A stretch of 61,332 bases of DNA from positions 1-61,332 of the forward strand of contig NZ_FMTY01000009.1 in the NCBI RefSeq assembly GCF_900100625.1. Reading direction: 5' to 3'. This document shows positions 40,606-49,257 of the stretch, piece by piece. Below the pieces are notes generated by a model, which had not been told where the DNA came from, made no database searches, and saw only the letters and a program-made list of their open reading frames with translations. Position 1 is the first letter of the stretch, and each line of letters opens with the position of its first letter. The position numbers and the translations under genes are program-made. The DNA is from Flavobacterium saliperosum (GTDB lineage Bacteria; Bacteroidota; Bacteroidia; Flavobacteriales; Flavobacteriaceae).

Positions 40606-41631
40606 ATGAAAAAAACAACATTGCACATCATGACAGTATTGTTCCTGTCTTTAGCGCTTTTCAGTTGCAAGAATAAGGAACCGGATATAAAATCTGACCT
40701 AAAAGAATACTTCAAAAAAAGTGAGGTCGCACTTCAAACCGGTGGTATACAAATCATACCGATTGAGACTCCGAAAGGAACATTTAAAGTATGGACAAAA
40801 CGTTTCGGGAACAATCCTAAAATCAAAGTTTTGCTGTTAAATGGCGGTCCGGGTGCAACTCATGAATATTTCGAATGCTTTGAGAGTTTTCTTCCGGAAG
40901 AAGGCATTGAATTCATTTATTACGATCAGTTGGGTTGTGGGAATTCCGACGATCCCAAAGACGTATCCATGTGGGATTTACCCCGTTACGTGGAAGAAGT
41001 GGAACAGGTTCGAAAAGCTTTACATCTTGATAAAGACAATTTCTATTTACTCGGACATTCCTGGGGCGGAATCTTAGCCATGGAATATGCGCTGAAGTAC
41101 CAAAATAATATGAAAGGCCTTATCATTTCTAACATGATGGCAGATGCGATTGCCTATGGTAAGTATGCCGATGAGGTGTTAGCCAAACAAATGAACCCGG
41201 AAGTCTTAAGGGAACTCAGAGCCATTGAAGCCAAAAGTGATTTTTCCAACCCGCGTTATATGGAATTACTGATGCCTAACTTTTATGAAAAACACATTTT
41301 GCGTTTTCCTGCAAAAGACTGGCCGGAACCCGTTACGCGTTCTTTAGGAAAAACAAACCAATCGTTATACGTTACCATGCAGGGGCCAAGTGAATTCGGA
41401 ATATCCGGTAAACTCGAAAAATGGAACCGCATGCCCGATTTGAAAAACATAACTATTCCAACATTAGTTATCGGAGCGCGATACGACACCATGGATCCGA
41501 AACACATGGAAGAAATGTCCAAACTCGTAAAAAAAGGAACCTATCTGTTCTGTCCTAAAGGTGCTCATATGGCGTTTTACGACGATCAGGAAATCTATTT
41601 CAAAGGATTGATTTCATTCCTGAAAAAATAA
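40606..41631 (+). CDS. Proline iminopeptidase-family lipoprotein hydrolase
   Basis: This 341-residue alpha/beta hydrolase carries a lipoprotein signal (FLSLALFSC, Cys21). The S33 signature is clear: oxyanion motif NGGPGATHEYF (79-89), YYDQLGCGNSD, and the nucleophile elbow GHSWGG with Ser152. The acid region GARYDTMDP and His in CPKGAHMAFY complete the triad. Family members release N-terminal proline or other residues from small peptides; being a lipoprotein it acts in the envelope. Confidence 0.92.
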   Translation: MKKTTLHIMTVLFLSLALFSCKNKEPDIKSDLKEYFKKSEVALQTGGIQIIPIETPKGTFKVWTKRFGNNPKIKVLLLNGGPGATHEYFECFESFLPEEGIEFIYYDQLGCGNSDDPKDVSMWDLPRYVEEVEQVRKALHLDKDNFYLLGHSWGGILAMEYALKYQNNMKGLIISNMMADAIAYGKYADEVLAKQMNPEVLRELRAIEAKSDFSNPRYMELLMPNFYEKHILRFPAKDWPEPVTRSLGKTNQSLYVTMQGPSEFGISGKLEKWNRMPDLKNITIPTLVIGARYDTMDPKHMEEMSKLVKKGTYLFCPKGAHMAFYDDQEIYFKGLISFLKK

Positions 41632-41652
41632 ATTACAATCCAACACTCAACA

Positions 41653-41685
41653 AAAACAGTTCGCCTTAAAACGAGCTGTTTTTTT
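41653..41685 (+). terminator. Rho-independent terminator
   Basis: The stem AAAACAG-TCG / CGA-CTGTTTT with a 7-9 base loop and a T-run follows the peptidase gene. Confidence 0.75.
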
Positions 41686-41741
41686 ATTCCGATTTAGGCA
41701 TAAAACCCTGAAATGAGCGATACAAATTAAACCACAATTAT

Positions 41742-41749
41742 TATCTTTG
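41742..41749 (+). promoter_or_regulatory. -7 box TATCTTTG before pheT
   Basis: An exact TANNTTTG match 23 bases before the pheT ATG. Confidence 0.55.
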
Positions 41750-41772
41750 CAGACTTATAAAACGATACAGCA

Positions 41773-44202
41773 ATGCGTATATCCTATAATTGGTTAAAAC
41801 AATTCATTAAAATAGACTGGAATTCGGAAGACGCTTCTGCTTTACTGACCGATTTGGGTCTTGAAGTTGAAGGGGTTGACAAATATGAAAGCCTTAAAGG
41901 CGGACTCTCGGGAGTTGTGGTTGGTCAAGTTCTGACCTGCGTGCAACATCCGAATGCCGATAAATTGAAAATCACAACGGTAGATTTAGGGGACGGAAAC
42001 GCTCCTGTTCAGATTGTTTGCGGTGCTCCGAATGTGGCAGCAGGGCAAAAAGTACCTGTGGCGACCATCGGAACGAAATTGTACGATAAAGAAGGAAACG
42101 CTTTCGAAATCAAAAAAGGAAAAATCCGCGGAGAAGAAAGTCACGGAATGATTTGTGCCGAAGACGAATTAGGTCTTGGTGAAGGTCACGACGGAATCAT
42201 GATTCTGGACGAAAAACTGGTTCCCGGTACTCCGGCTTCCAAAGTATTCAATATTGAAACCGATGAGGTTTTTGAAATCGGTTTAACGCCCAACCGTGCG
42301 GATGCCATGAGCCATTGGGGTGTAGCCCGCGATTTGCGTGCCGGATTAACCCAAAAAGGCATTAACCATTCCGAATTAATGACACCATCGGTAAGCAAGT
42401 TTAAAGTTGAAAAACGTACGCTTAAAATCGATATCAAGGTTGAAGACGCGAAGTTAGCACCAAGATATTGCGGTGTGACCATTTCCGGAATTACGGTAAA
42501 ACCTTCACCAAGTTGGTTACAAAACCGTTTGAAAGCCATTGGCTTAACTCCGAAAAACAATGTCGTTGATGTTACCAATTACGTTTTACACGAATTAGGA
42601 CAACCGTTACACGCCTTTGATGCCGCAAAAATCAAAGGAAATAAAGTTATTGTCAAGACACTTCCTTCCGGAACGAAATTCACTACGCTTGATGAGGTGG
42701 AACGCACATTACATGAAGAAGATCTGATGATTTGTGACGAAAACGGGCCAATGTGCATTGCGGGTGTGTTTGGAGGAAAAAATTCGGGAGTTACTGAAAA
42801 CACAACCGACATTTTCCTGGAAAGTGCTTATTTCAATCCGGTTACAATTCGAAAAACCGCCAAAAGACATACGTTAAGTACGGATGCATCTTTCCGTTTT
42901 GAAAGAGGAATCGATCCGACAATTACCGAATATGCGATGAAACGTGCCGCACTTTTGATTCAGGAAGTGGCCGGCGGTGAAATCACTTCGGATCCGATTG
43001 ATATTTACCCTAAGAAAATTGAAGATTTTTCAGTGATATTAAACTTCAACAATGTAAATAAAATTATCGGACAGGAAATTCCGAAAGAAACCATCAAGAA
43101 AATATTGGTTTCCTTAGACATCAAAGTAAACAGTGTTTCCGATGCCGGTTTGGGGTTAATCATTCCTGCTTACCGCGTTGATGTTCAGCGGGAAATTGAT
43201 GTTATTGAAGAGATTTTACGGGTATACGGTTATAACAATATCGGTTTTACCACAAAACTGAACGCCTCGATTTCAAATTCTTCCCGTACGGAAGATTACA
43301 AAGTACAAAACATTGTTGCGAACCAATTGGTATCACAAGGTTTTAATGAAATGATGGCGAATTCTTTGACTTCTCCCGAGTACGTTAAATTATCGGAGAA
43401 TTTAAAAGAAGAATTCAACGTAATGATGCTGAATCCGTTAAGCAACGATTTATCGACAATGCGCCAGTCGTTGTTATTCAGCGGATTAGAAGCGGTTTCC
43501 TATAATATCAACCGAAGAAATTCGGATTTAAAATTGTTTGAATTCGGGAAATCATACCACAAAATGCCTTCAGGTTACGATGAGATCAAGCATTTGACGT
43601 TATTCGTAACCGGAAACCGTTTGAGGGAGAGTTGGACAACTGCCGAAAAGCCGTCTGATTTCTTCCTGTTCAAAGGATACATCAATGCGATTTTATCCCG
43701 CTTGGGAATTGAAAAAACCAACACACAACCTTTAGAGAATGACGTTTTCGCTGAAGGGATAGCCTTATCCGTTGGCAAAGAAACGATTGTGGAATTCGGA
43801 ACCGTAAAAAAATCGATTTTAAAACATTTCGACATCAAACAGGAAGTTTTGTATGCCGATTTCAATTGGGGTGAAATTTTAAAATTACTTTCCACAAAAA
43901 TTAAATTTGTTGAAATTCCTAAATATCCTGAAGTACGAAGAGATTTGGCTTTATTGGTTGACAGTTCGGTTCCATTCGAACAATTGTTTTCCATTGCCAA
44001 GCAAACGGAAAAAACACTTCTGAAAGAGGTGAATCTGTTTGACGTTTATGAAGGAAACAATCTTCCGGAAGGAAAGAAATCATATGCTATAAGTTTTACG
44101 ATTCAGGATACCGCAAAAACACTTACGGATGCCCAGATTGATAAAATCATGAGCAAGTTGCAGCAGAATTTTGAAAAAGAAGTTGGAGCCCAATTACGAT
44201 AG
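41773..44202 (+). CDS. pheT: Phenylalanine-tRNA ligase beta subunit
   Basis: This 809-residue protein is full length. It opens MRISYNWLKQFIKIDW, then has the tRNA-binding OB domain (about 40-155: GQVLTCVQHPNADKLKITTV..VCGAPNVAAGQKVPVA). B3/4 editing domain (about 215-385) follows with SGITVKPSPSWLQNRL and ESAYFNPVTIRKTAKRHTLSTDASFRFERGID. Then come B5 (about 405-475) and the catalytic-like core (QGFNEMMANSLTSPEYV..LNPLSNDLSTMRQSLL). The end is the FDX-ACB anticodon domain (PKYPEVRRDLALLVD). It works with PheS, which is not in this window. Confidence 0.97.
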   Translation: MRISYNWLKQFIKIDWNSEDASALLTDLGLEVEGVDKYESLKGGLSGVVVGQVLTCVQHPNADKLKITTVDLGDGNAPVQIVCGAPNVAAGQKVPVATIGTKLYDKEGNAFEIKKGKIRGEESHGMICAEDELGLGEGHDGIMILDEKLVPGTPASKVFNIETDEVFEIGLTPNRADAMSHWGVARDLRAGLTQKGINHSELMTPSVSKFKVEKRTLKIDIKVEDAKLAPRYCGVTISGITVKPSPSWLQNRLKAIGLTPKNNVVDVTNYVLHELGQPLHAFDAAKIKGNKVIVKTLPSGTKFTTLDEVERTLHEEDLMICDENGPMCIAGVFGGKNSGVTENTTDIFLESAYFNPVTIRKTAKRHTLSTDASFRFERGIDPTITEYAMKRAALLIQEVAGGEITSDPIDIYPKKIEDFSVILNFNNVNKIIGQEIPKETIKKILVSLDIKVNSVSDAGLGLIIPAYRVDVQREIDVIEEILRVYGYNNIGFTTKLNASISNSSRTEDYKVQNIVANQLVSQGFNEMMANSLTSPEYVKLSENLKEEFNVMMLNPLSNDLSTMRQSLLFSGLEAVSYNINRRNSDLKLFEFGKSYHKMPSGYDEIKHLTLFVTGNRLRESWTTAEKPSDFFLFKGYINAILSRLGIEKTNTQPLENDVFAEGIALSVGKETIVEFGTVKKSILKHFDIKQEVLYADFNWGEILKLLSTKIKFVEIPKYPEVRRDLALLVDSSVPFEQLFSIAKQTEKTLLKEVNLFDVYEGNNLPEGKKSYAISFTIQDTAKTLTDAQIDKIMSKLQQNFEKEVGAQLR

Positions 44203-44210
44203 TAAGCATT

Positions 44211-44245
44211 AAAAAAGCGGATTGATAAACAATCCGCTTTTTTTT
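44211..44245. terminator. Bidirectional terminator after pheT
   Basis: The stem AAAAAAGCGGATT / AATCCGCTTTTTTTT has a six-to-seven-base loop between convergent genes. Confidence 0.88.
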
Positions 44246-44269
44246 ATAACTAACTCGTTTAAACTCCGA

Positions 44270-44836
44270 TTATGATTTTGGCAAAACCACCGTATCCACA
44301 ACGTGTATAACACCGTTTGATTGGTTAACATCGGCAATGGTAACTTTAGAGCTGTTTCCGTTCTCATCGGTAATGTAGGCATCCTTTCCTTTCATCCACG
44401 CGGTTAAAGTGCCACCGCTAACGGTTTTTAAAGTTGCTTTGCCATTCCCCACTTTTATGGCTTTCGCAATATCTGAGGCATTCATCTTTCCGGCAACCAC
44501 ATGGTAGGTCAAAATGGTTTGCAACATTTTTAGGTTTTCCGGTTTCAATAAGGTCTCTACCGTTCCTTTTGGTAATTTGGCGAAGGCGTCATTGGTTGGG
44601 GCAAAAACGGTGAATGGTCCGGCAGTTTGCAACGTTTCAACCAAACCGGCTGCTTTTACGGCTGCCACTAAAGTGGTGTGGTCTTTGGAATTGACTGCAT
44701 TCTCTACAATGTTCTTAGAAGGATACATGGCAGCGCCTCCCACCATAACTGTTTTCTCTTTCTGAGCAAAAGCAGTTGTTCCCATAAACATTGAAAAGGC
44801 GACTAAGCCAACCGATAAAATTCTTGAAGTTTCCAT
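44270..44836 (-). CDS. Exported fasciclin-domain protein
   Basis: This 188-residue protein has a signal peptide (LVAFSMFMGTTAFAQ) and one FAS1 domain (about 45-186). Visible H1 and H2 motifs: AGPFTVFAPTNDAFAKLP, ILTYHVVAGKM, and the closing NGVIHVVDTVVLPKS. FAS1 domains mediate adhesion, and short secreted versions are frequent in Flavobacteria. Convergent with pheT across a shared terminator. Likely secreted or periplasmic. Confidence 0.95.
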   Translation of the reverse strand: METSRILSVGLVAFSMFMGTTAFAQKEKTVMVGGAAMYPSKNIVENAVNSKDHTTLVAAVKAAGLVETLQTAGPFTVFAPTNDAFAKLPKGTVETLLKPENLKMLQTILTYHVVAGKMNASDIAKAIKVGNGKATLKTVSGGTLTAWMKGKDAYITDENGNSSKVTIADVNQSNGVIHVVDTVVLPKS

Positions 44837-44960
44837 AAATAGTATTTTTAATTGTTTTATACAGTCATTTACGATAAAACATTGTGTATGGTTTTAAAAA
44901 AAATAAAATCCCGACTACAAAACTGCAATCAGGATTTAATACTATTATGAAGCGCTTAGT

Positions 44961-45785
44961 TTACTGCTTAATAAACCTGGTATTCGAAGTGCCTTTATCG
45001 GAATTGATTTTAATGAAATAATTTCCGGCTGCAAGATTGGAAACATCCACTTTTGAAACATGCTGTGCGCTCGGTACCACCAATACCAATTGTCCCAATT
45101 GATTGTAAATGCTTATGGAACTTACTTCAATCGTTTGTTTGGTTTCGATGTTCAAAACATCTTTTACAGGGTTTGGATATACTGTAAAATAAGTACCGAA
45201 ACTGAAATCCTGAGTACTTAACGCCTGAATTGTTGTTACAGCCGTATTGGTTACGATTGGGAAATTGTAATCAAAATAAATGCTTGCCGAATTACTGAAC
45301 GTATTTCCAACTACCAATGTTGGTTTCGTTTTGATTTTAAACGCCACATAGCCATCGTTATTGGCATCATCGAAAGGAAGATTGATGTTTTCAAAAATGA
45401 ATTCCACTTTGTTTCCTGATGTGATATTCGTCACGAACGAATGAATTCCCTTAATTGGTACTAAAGAACTGATATCAAACTTATTTGTATCAATCATGTC
45501 TTTGACAACAATGTCTTCAGCGGGGAAAGTTCCGGTATTTTCAAAACGGATCATGTAATGCACATACTTCCCTACTTCACTTGGTGCAATTGTAGCACCT
45601 TCCAGACAGGTTTTATCGTTGGGATCGTATGAGTTTACAACTGTTTGATTTAAAGTGAAAGTGTTATCCATTGGTGTTTCGTCTGTGGCGGCTGAAGTTA
45701 TTGTTGCAGTATAGTTTAAAATAACGTTCTGAACGTGTTCCACCACGTCACCCAACGTGGTAAATTGATAAAGACTATCAATTTT
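44961..45785 (-). pseudogene. 5'-truncated T9SS cargo protein with C-terminal sorting domain
   Basis: The frame runs from about 45785 (first codons read IDSLYQFTTLGDVVEHVQN) to 44961, but has no ATG near its start and no signal peptide. The first in-frame alternative is TTG at 45755, in mid-domain. It encodes the last part of a large secreted protein: SYDPNDKTCLEG..VGKYVHYMIRFENTGTFPAEDIVVKD (an adhesin-like DUF11/DUF7619-type domain), then a T9SS type A sorting domain (TYFTVYPNPVKDVLNIE..NLAAGNYFIKI). The missing N-terminal part and the abrupt low-complexity break show a gene remnant. It could not be exported without a signal. Confidence 0.8.
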
Positions 45786-46030
45786 TTAATTTAACTTATC
45801 AATTTTTTGATATCGCTAACCAATTTTTTAGTTTAGTTAACCAATCAATTGAGTACATCTTTAAATTTTTTAAAACCAAGAAGCAATAAATTAAGTTACT
45901 TTCTTAACTCATACCGTTATTTTATCAATTGGAAGTAATTCACCTACAGGTTCAGAATGACAATGATGATTGACGAGATTGCTTCGCCAGCTCGCAATGA
46001 CAGTATAAAGAAAGGATCAGAATGACACAT
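45786..46030. repeat. Low-complexity and interspersed repeats at the break point
   Basis: Bases 45778-45850 contain degenerate 20-22 base units (atcaattttttaa, atcaattttttga, accaattttttag). Bases 45975-46001 carry gagattgcttcgccagctcg-type sequence ending caatgac, related to 51403-51429. No gene is seen. Confidence 0.6.
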
Positions 46031-46060
46031 AAAAAAAGCCCCGCAAATGCGGGGCTTTTC
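46031..46060 (-). terminator. Terminator of rpsA
   Basis: The stem AAGCCCCGCA / TGCGGGGCTT has loop AA. On the minus strand a U-run follows. Confidence 0.85.
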
Positions 46061-46081
46061 AATATTCAGGGTAAGAAAGAA

Positions 46082-47851
46082 TTAGTTTCCTCCTTTTTCC
46101 ATTTTCGCTTTTAATTCAGCAAGAATATCATTGTTATCTCCTAATGTAGATGCTGGTGCATTTGTAGAAGATGTAGTGTTAGATTCAGCCGCTTTCACGT
46201 TTTTCTCTTCTTCTTCACGGAAAATAGCCGTGTGAGAAGCCACTACTCTTTTGAATTCTTTGTTGAACTCGATTACTTTGAAATCAGCAGTATCACCTTT
46301 TTTCAATTTCTTTCCGTCTTCTTTTTCAAGGTGACGTGTAGGAATGAAAGCAACGATATCTTCACCGAATTCTACAGTAGCTCCTTTGTCAACGATTTCA
46401 GAGATTGTTCCGTTGTGGATAGTTCCAACTGCGAAACCTTCTTCATATTTGTCCCAAGGATTAGCAGTAGTTTGTTTGTGACCTAAAGATAATTTACGTC
46501 CGTCAACATCTAATTCTAATACTACTACATCTAATTTGTCACCAACGTTAACAAATTCAGATGGGTGTTTGATTTTCTTAGTCCAAGAAAGGTCAGAAAT
46601 ATATACTAAACCGTCGATTCCTTCTTCTAACTCAACGAAAATTCCGAAGTTAGTAAAGTTTCTAACGATACCAGTGTGTTTAGAACCTACCGGGTATTTA
46701 GCAGTGATATCAGTCCAAGGATCTTGCGTTAATTGCTTGATACCTAAAGACATTTTACGATCTTCTCTGTCTAAAGTTAAGATAACTGCCTCAACAACAT
46801 CTCCAACTTTTACGAAATCCTGAGCCGAACGCAAGTGCGTAGACCAAGACATTTCAGATACGTGGATTAAACCTTCAACACCTTCAGCAACTTCGATAAA
46901 TGCACCGTAATCAGCGATTACAACTACTTTACCTTTTACTTTATCACCAACTTTTAAATCAGCATTTAAAGCATCCCAAGGGTGCGCGTTTAATTGTTTT
47001 AAACCTAATTGGATTCTTGTTTTCTCATCATCGAAATCAAGGATTACCACGTTAAGTTTTTGGTCTAATTCAAGAACTTCACTTGGGTGGTTGATTCTTG
47101 ACCAAGAAAGGTCAGTAATGTGGATTAATCCGTCTACACCTCCTAAGTCAATGAACACACCATAAGAAGTAATGTTTTTAACAACACCTTCTAATACTTG
47201 TCCTTTTTCTAATTGACCAATGATTTCTTTTTTCTGTACTTCAATATCCGCTTCGATAAGCGCTTTGTGAGAAACAACAACGTTTTTGAACTCATGGTTG
47301 ATTTTCACAACTTTGAACTCCATAGTTTTGTTTACATATTGATCGTAATCACGGATAGGTTTAACGTCAATTTGAGAACCTGGTAAGAAAGCTTCAATAC
47401 CAAATACGTCAACGATCATACCACCTTTAGTTCTGCATTTTACGAAACCGTTAACGATTTCTCCAGTTTCATTAGCAGAAATAACTCTATCCCAAGCTTT
47501 GATTGTACGTGCTTTTCTGTGAGATAATACTAACTGACCTGATTTGTCTTCACGAACGTCAATTAATACTTCTACTTTGTCTCCAACTTTTAAGTTTGGA
47601 TTGTAACGGAATTCGTTTAAAGAAATTACACCTTCAGATTTAGCGTTGATATCAACGATTGCATCTCTTTCAGTAATTCTAACAACTACTCCTTCTACAA
47701 CTTCTTCCTGATCAGTTGCAATGAAAGTTTTTGCTACTAATTCTTCGAATTCCTGTAAGTTTTTCTCGTCTACTGCATCGATACCTTCTTCGAAGTTATG
47801 CCAGTTAAAATTCGCTAAAAACTCTTCTTGTGATTTTAATGTTTCAGACAT
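46082..47851 (-). CDS. rpsA: 30S ribosomal protein S1
   Basis: This 589-residue protein is built of tandem S1 RNA-binding repeats (about residues 45-120, 130-200, 215-285, 300-370, 385-457 and 470-540). Each has the DLGGVDGLIHITDLSW-type strand pair and a DxxxxRxxLGxKQL close (FDDEKTRIQLGLKQL, LDREDRKMSLGIKQL, LDVDGRKLSLGHKQT). It recruits mRNAs to the 30S subunit; in Bacteroidetes it may matter more because Shine-Dalgarno use is weak. The Ala/Asn-rich tail is specific to this group. The leader is about 110 nt long. Confidence 0.97.
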   Translation of the reverse strand: MSETLKSQEEFLANFNWHNFEEGIDAVDEKNLQEFEELVAKTFIATDQEEVVEGVVVRITERDAIVDINAKSEGVISLNEFRYNPNLKVGDKVEVLIDVREDKSGQLVLSHRKARTIKAWDRVISANETGEIVNGFVKCRTKGGMIVDVFGIEAFLPGSQIDVKPIRDYDQYVNKTMEFKVVKINHEFKNVVVSHKALIEADIEVQKKEIIGQLEKGQVLEGVVKNITSYGVFIDLGGVDGLIHITDLSWSRINHPSEVLELDQKLNVVILDFDDEKTRIQLGLKQLNAHPWDALNADLKVGDKVKGKVVVIADYGAFIEVAEGVEGLIHVSEMSWSTHLRSAQDFVKVGDVVEAVILTLDREDRKMSLGIKQLTQDPWTDITAKYPVGSKHTGIVRNFTNFGIFVELEEGIDGLVYISDLSWTKKIKHPSEFVNVGDKLDVVVLELDVDGRKLSLGHKQTTANPWDKYEEGFAVGTIHNGTISEIVDKGATVEFGEDIVAFIPTRHLEKEDGKKLKKGDTADFKVIEFNKEFKRVVASHTAIFREEEEKNVKAAESNTTSSTNAPASTLGDNNDILAELKAKMEKGGN

Positions 47852-47970
47852 GTCTGATAAAAAATTTGTATGCCGTGCCTCTCGAGTTTCGTAATGCGAT
47901 AGAAAACAACAGCAGTGTTTTACATAAATAGTTGATACCTAATGGAAACTCTTCTCTGCCAAAAGGTCTG

Positions 47971-47999
47971 CAAAGGTAATTCTTTTTTTAATATTACAA
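47971..47999 (-). promoter_or_regulatory. rpsA promoter TTG-N18-TACCTTTG
   Basis: On the minus strand, TTG (47997-47999) and TACCTTTG (47971-47978) match the Bacteroidetes promoter with 18-base spacing. It leaves a leader of about 110 nt before the rpsA start, room for autoregulation. Confidence 0.65.
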
Positions 48000-48625
48000 A
48001 AGTTTTTCAATTAGACTTCTTAGAAAATCAGATTCTTAGATAACTTAGACTTCTTAGATTGGTTTGAAATCCCAGACTTCTCAGATTGGTTTGACCGTTT
48101 AGCAACATAGATTGGTTTGATTGTATCGAGACTTTTTATTCTCTTTGAAGGAATTGAGTTTTGTAATTGTAAAACTCACGGAGCTTGCAGTTCTGACTAA
48201 TCTATTCTATCTAAGAAGTATAACGGTCTAAATAGTCTGACAAGAAGCGAAAGGTTCGGGCGTTTTTGGAAACCCTGTTCCCGTTTTCCGTTGCACACGG
48301 TGCTTCCTCCAACCGGGGCTAGTTAGGAAATGTATTGAGTAGCTGCCAACAAAAAAAAACAGGCAATCACAGTAACTTTCGGGTTTCCTTACTTTATGTA
48401 GCACTAACACTTTTCACATCAGATGCTATCCTGATTAATCGGAACAAATCAGGAAATGCATTAATGAAATAAACCTTACACGCTGTGTTAAAGTATAACC
48501 AAAAGAAAATCAAAGACTTATATAAACATTATCTTTATAACTCATTTTCAATATGTTACCCCAAAAAAACACACCGACTCACCTACTGCGCTTTACATAG
48601 TAACATTAATCAAAATAAGTATATT
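48000..48625. other. Gene-free stretch with interspersed repeats
   Basis: Bases 48011-48120 hold agacttcttagat units and three copies of agattggtttga. Bases 48277-48329 hold a 53-base element (gttcccgttttccgtt.. to ..ccggggctagttaggaa) that recurs at 60747-60798. A minus-strand ORF across it is not supported. The rest shows only AT-rich leader sequence of the gene at 48626. Confidence 0.6.
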
Positions 48626-49189
48626 ATGAGAACAGCAACAGTAAGATCAAGTACGATGCCCCCAATGACAGCGACCAAAAAAGTTCCGGCTAAAAAAGAC
48701 GCCGCTAAGGAATTGTCGGATTTATTCGAAGATGGTTTAAAAGATTTGTATTGGGCGGAAAAAGCCTTATTTAAAGCGCTTCCCAAAATGCAGAAAAATG
48801 CAACCTCTCCCAAATTGAAAAAAGCGCTCGAAGATCACATCGGTGAGACGGAAAACCATATTAAAAGGCTCGAAAATTGTTTTGAATCTATGGGTAAAAA
48901 GGCCGTTGCGAAAAAATGTGATGCCATGCAGGGTCTTTTAGAGGAAGGAAAAGGCATGATGGAAGAAACAAAAATCGGTGCCACACGGGATGCCGGCATC
49001 ATTGCCGCCTCACAAAAAATGGAACATTACGAGATTTCATCTTATGGCACTTTAGCCGCGTTTGCAAAAGTCCTCAATGAGAAACAATGTTTAGACAATC
49101 TTCTTAAAACATTGGATGAAGAAAAAAAATGCGATAAATTGTTGACCAGCATCGCCGATACCGAACTCAACCGAAAAGCGCTGAATTAA
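48626..49189 (+). CDS. YciF-like ferritin-fold protein (DUF892)
   Basis: The 187-residue reading from the ATG at 48626 is preferred over a longer ORF from 48485 with a leader of poor composition. After a basic Thr/Lys-rich N-terminus (MRTATVRSSTMPPM..KVPAKKDAAK), the four-helix bundle shows the DUF892 iron-site pattern: LFEDGLKDLYWAEKAL, DHIGETENHIKRLE, ASQKMEHYEISSYGTL and KTLDEEKKCDKLLTSIAD. Family members are stress-induced and probably bind di-iron. The basic tail may contact DNA or RNA. Confidence 0.9.
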   Translation: MRTATVRSSTMPPMTATKKVPAKKDAAKELSDLFEDGLKDLYWAEKALFKALPKMQKNATSPKLKKALEDHIGETENHIKRLENCFESMGKKAVAKKCDAMQGLLEEGKGMMEETKIGATRDAGIIAASQKMEHYEISSYGTLAAFAKVLNEKQCLDNLLKTLDEEKKCDKLLTSIADTELNRKALN

Positions 49190-49217
49190 AACCCTATCGA
49201 AACACAGTTCGTTTCTA

Positions 49218-49257
49218 AAATAATAAAAGCCTCGGTTACTCGAGGCTTTTATTATTA
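49218..49257. terminator. Bidirectional terminator
   Basis: The stem AATAATAAAAGCCTCG / CGAGGCTTTTATTATT has a six-base loop between convergent genes. Its right arm touches the stop of the permease gene. Confidence 0.9.

Noticed and set aside
48228..48410. 60-codon minus-strand ORF
   Set aside because: It crosses the interspersed repeat element and has no conserved protein character.
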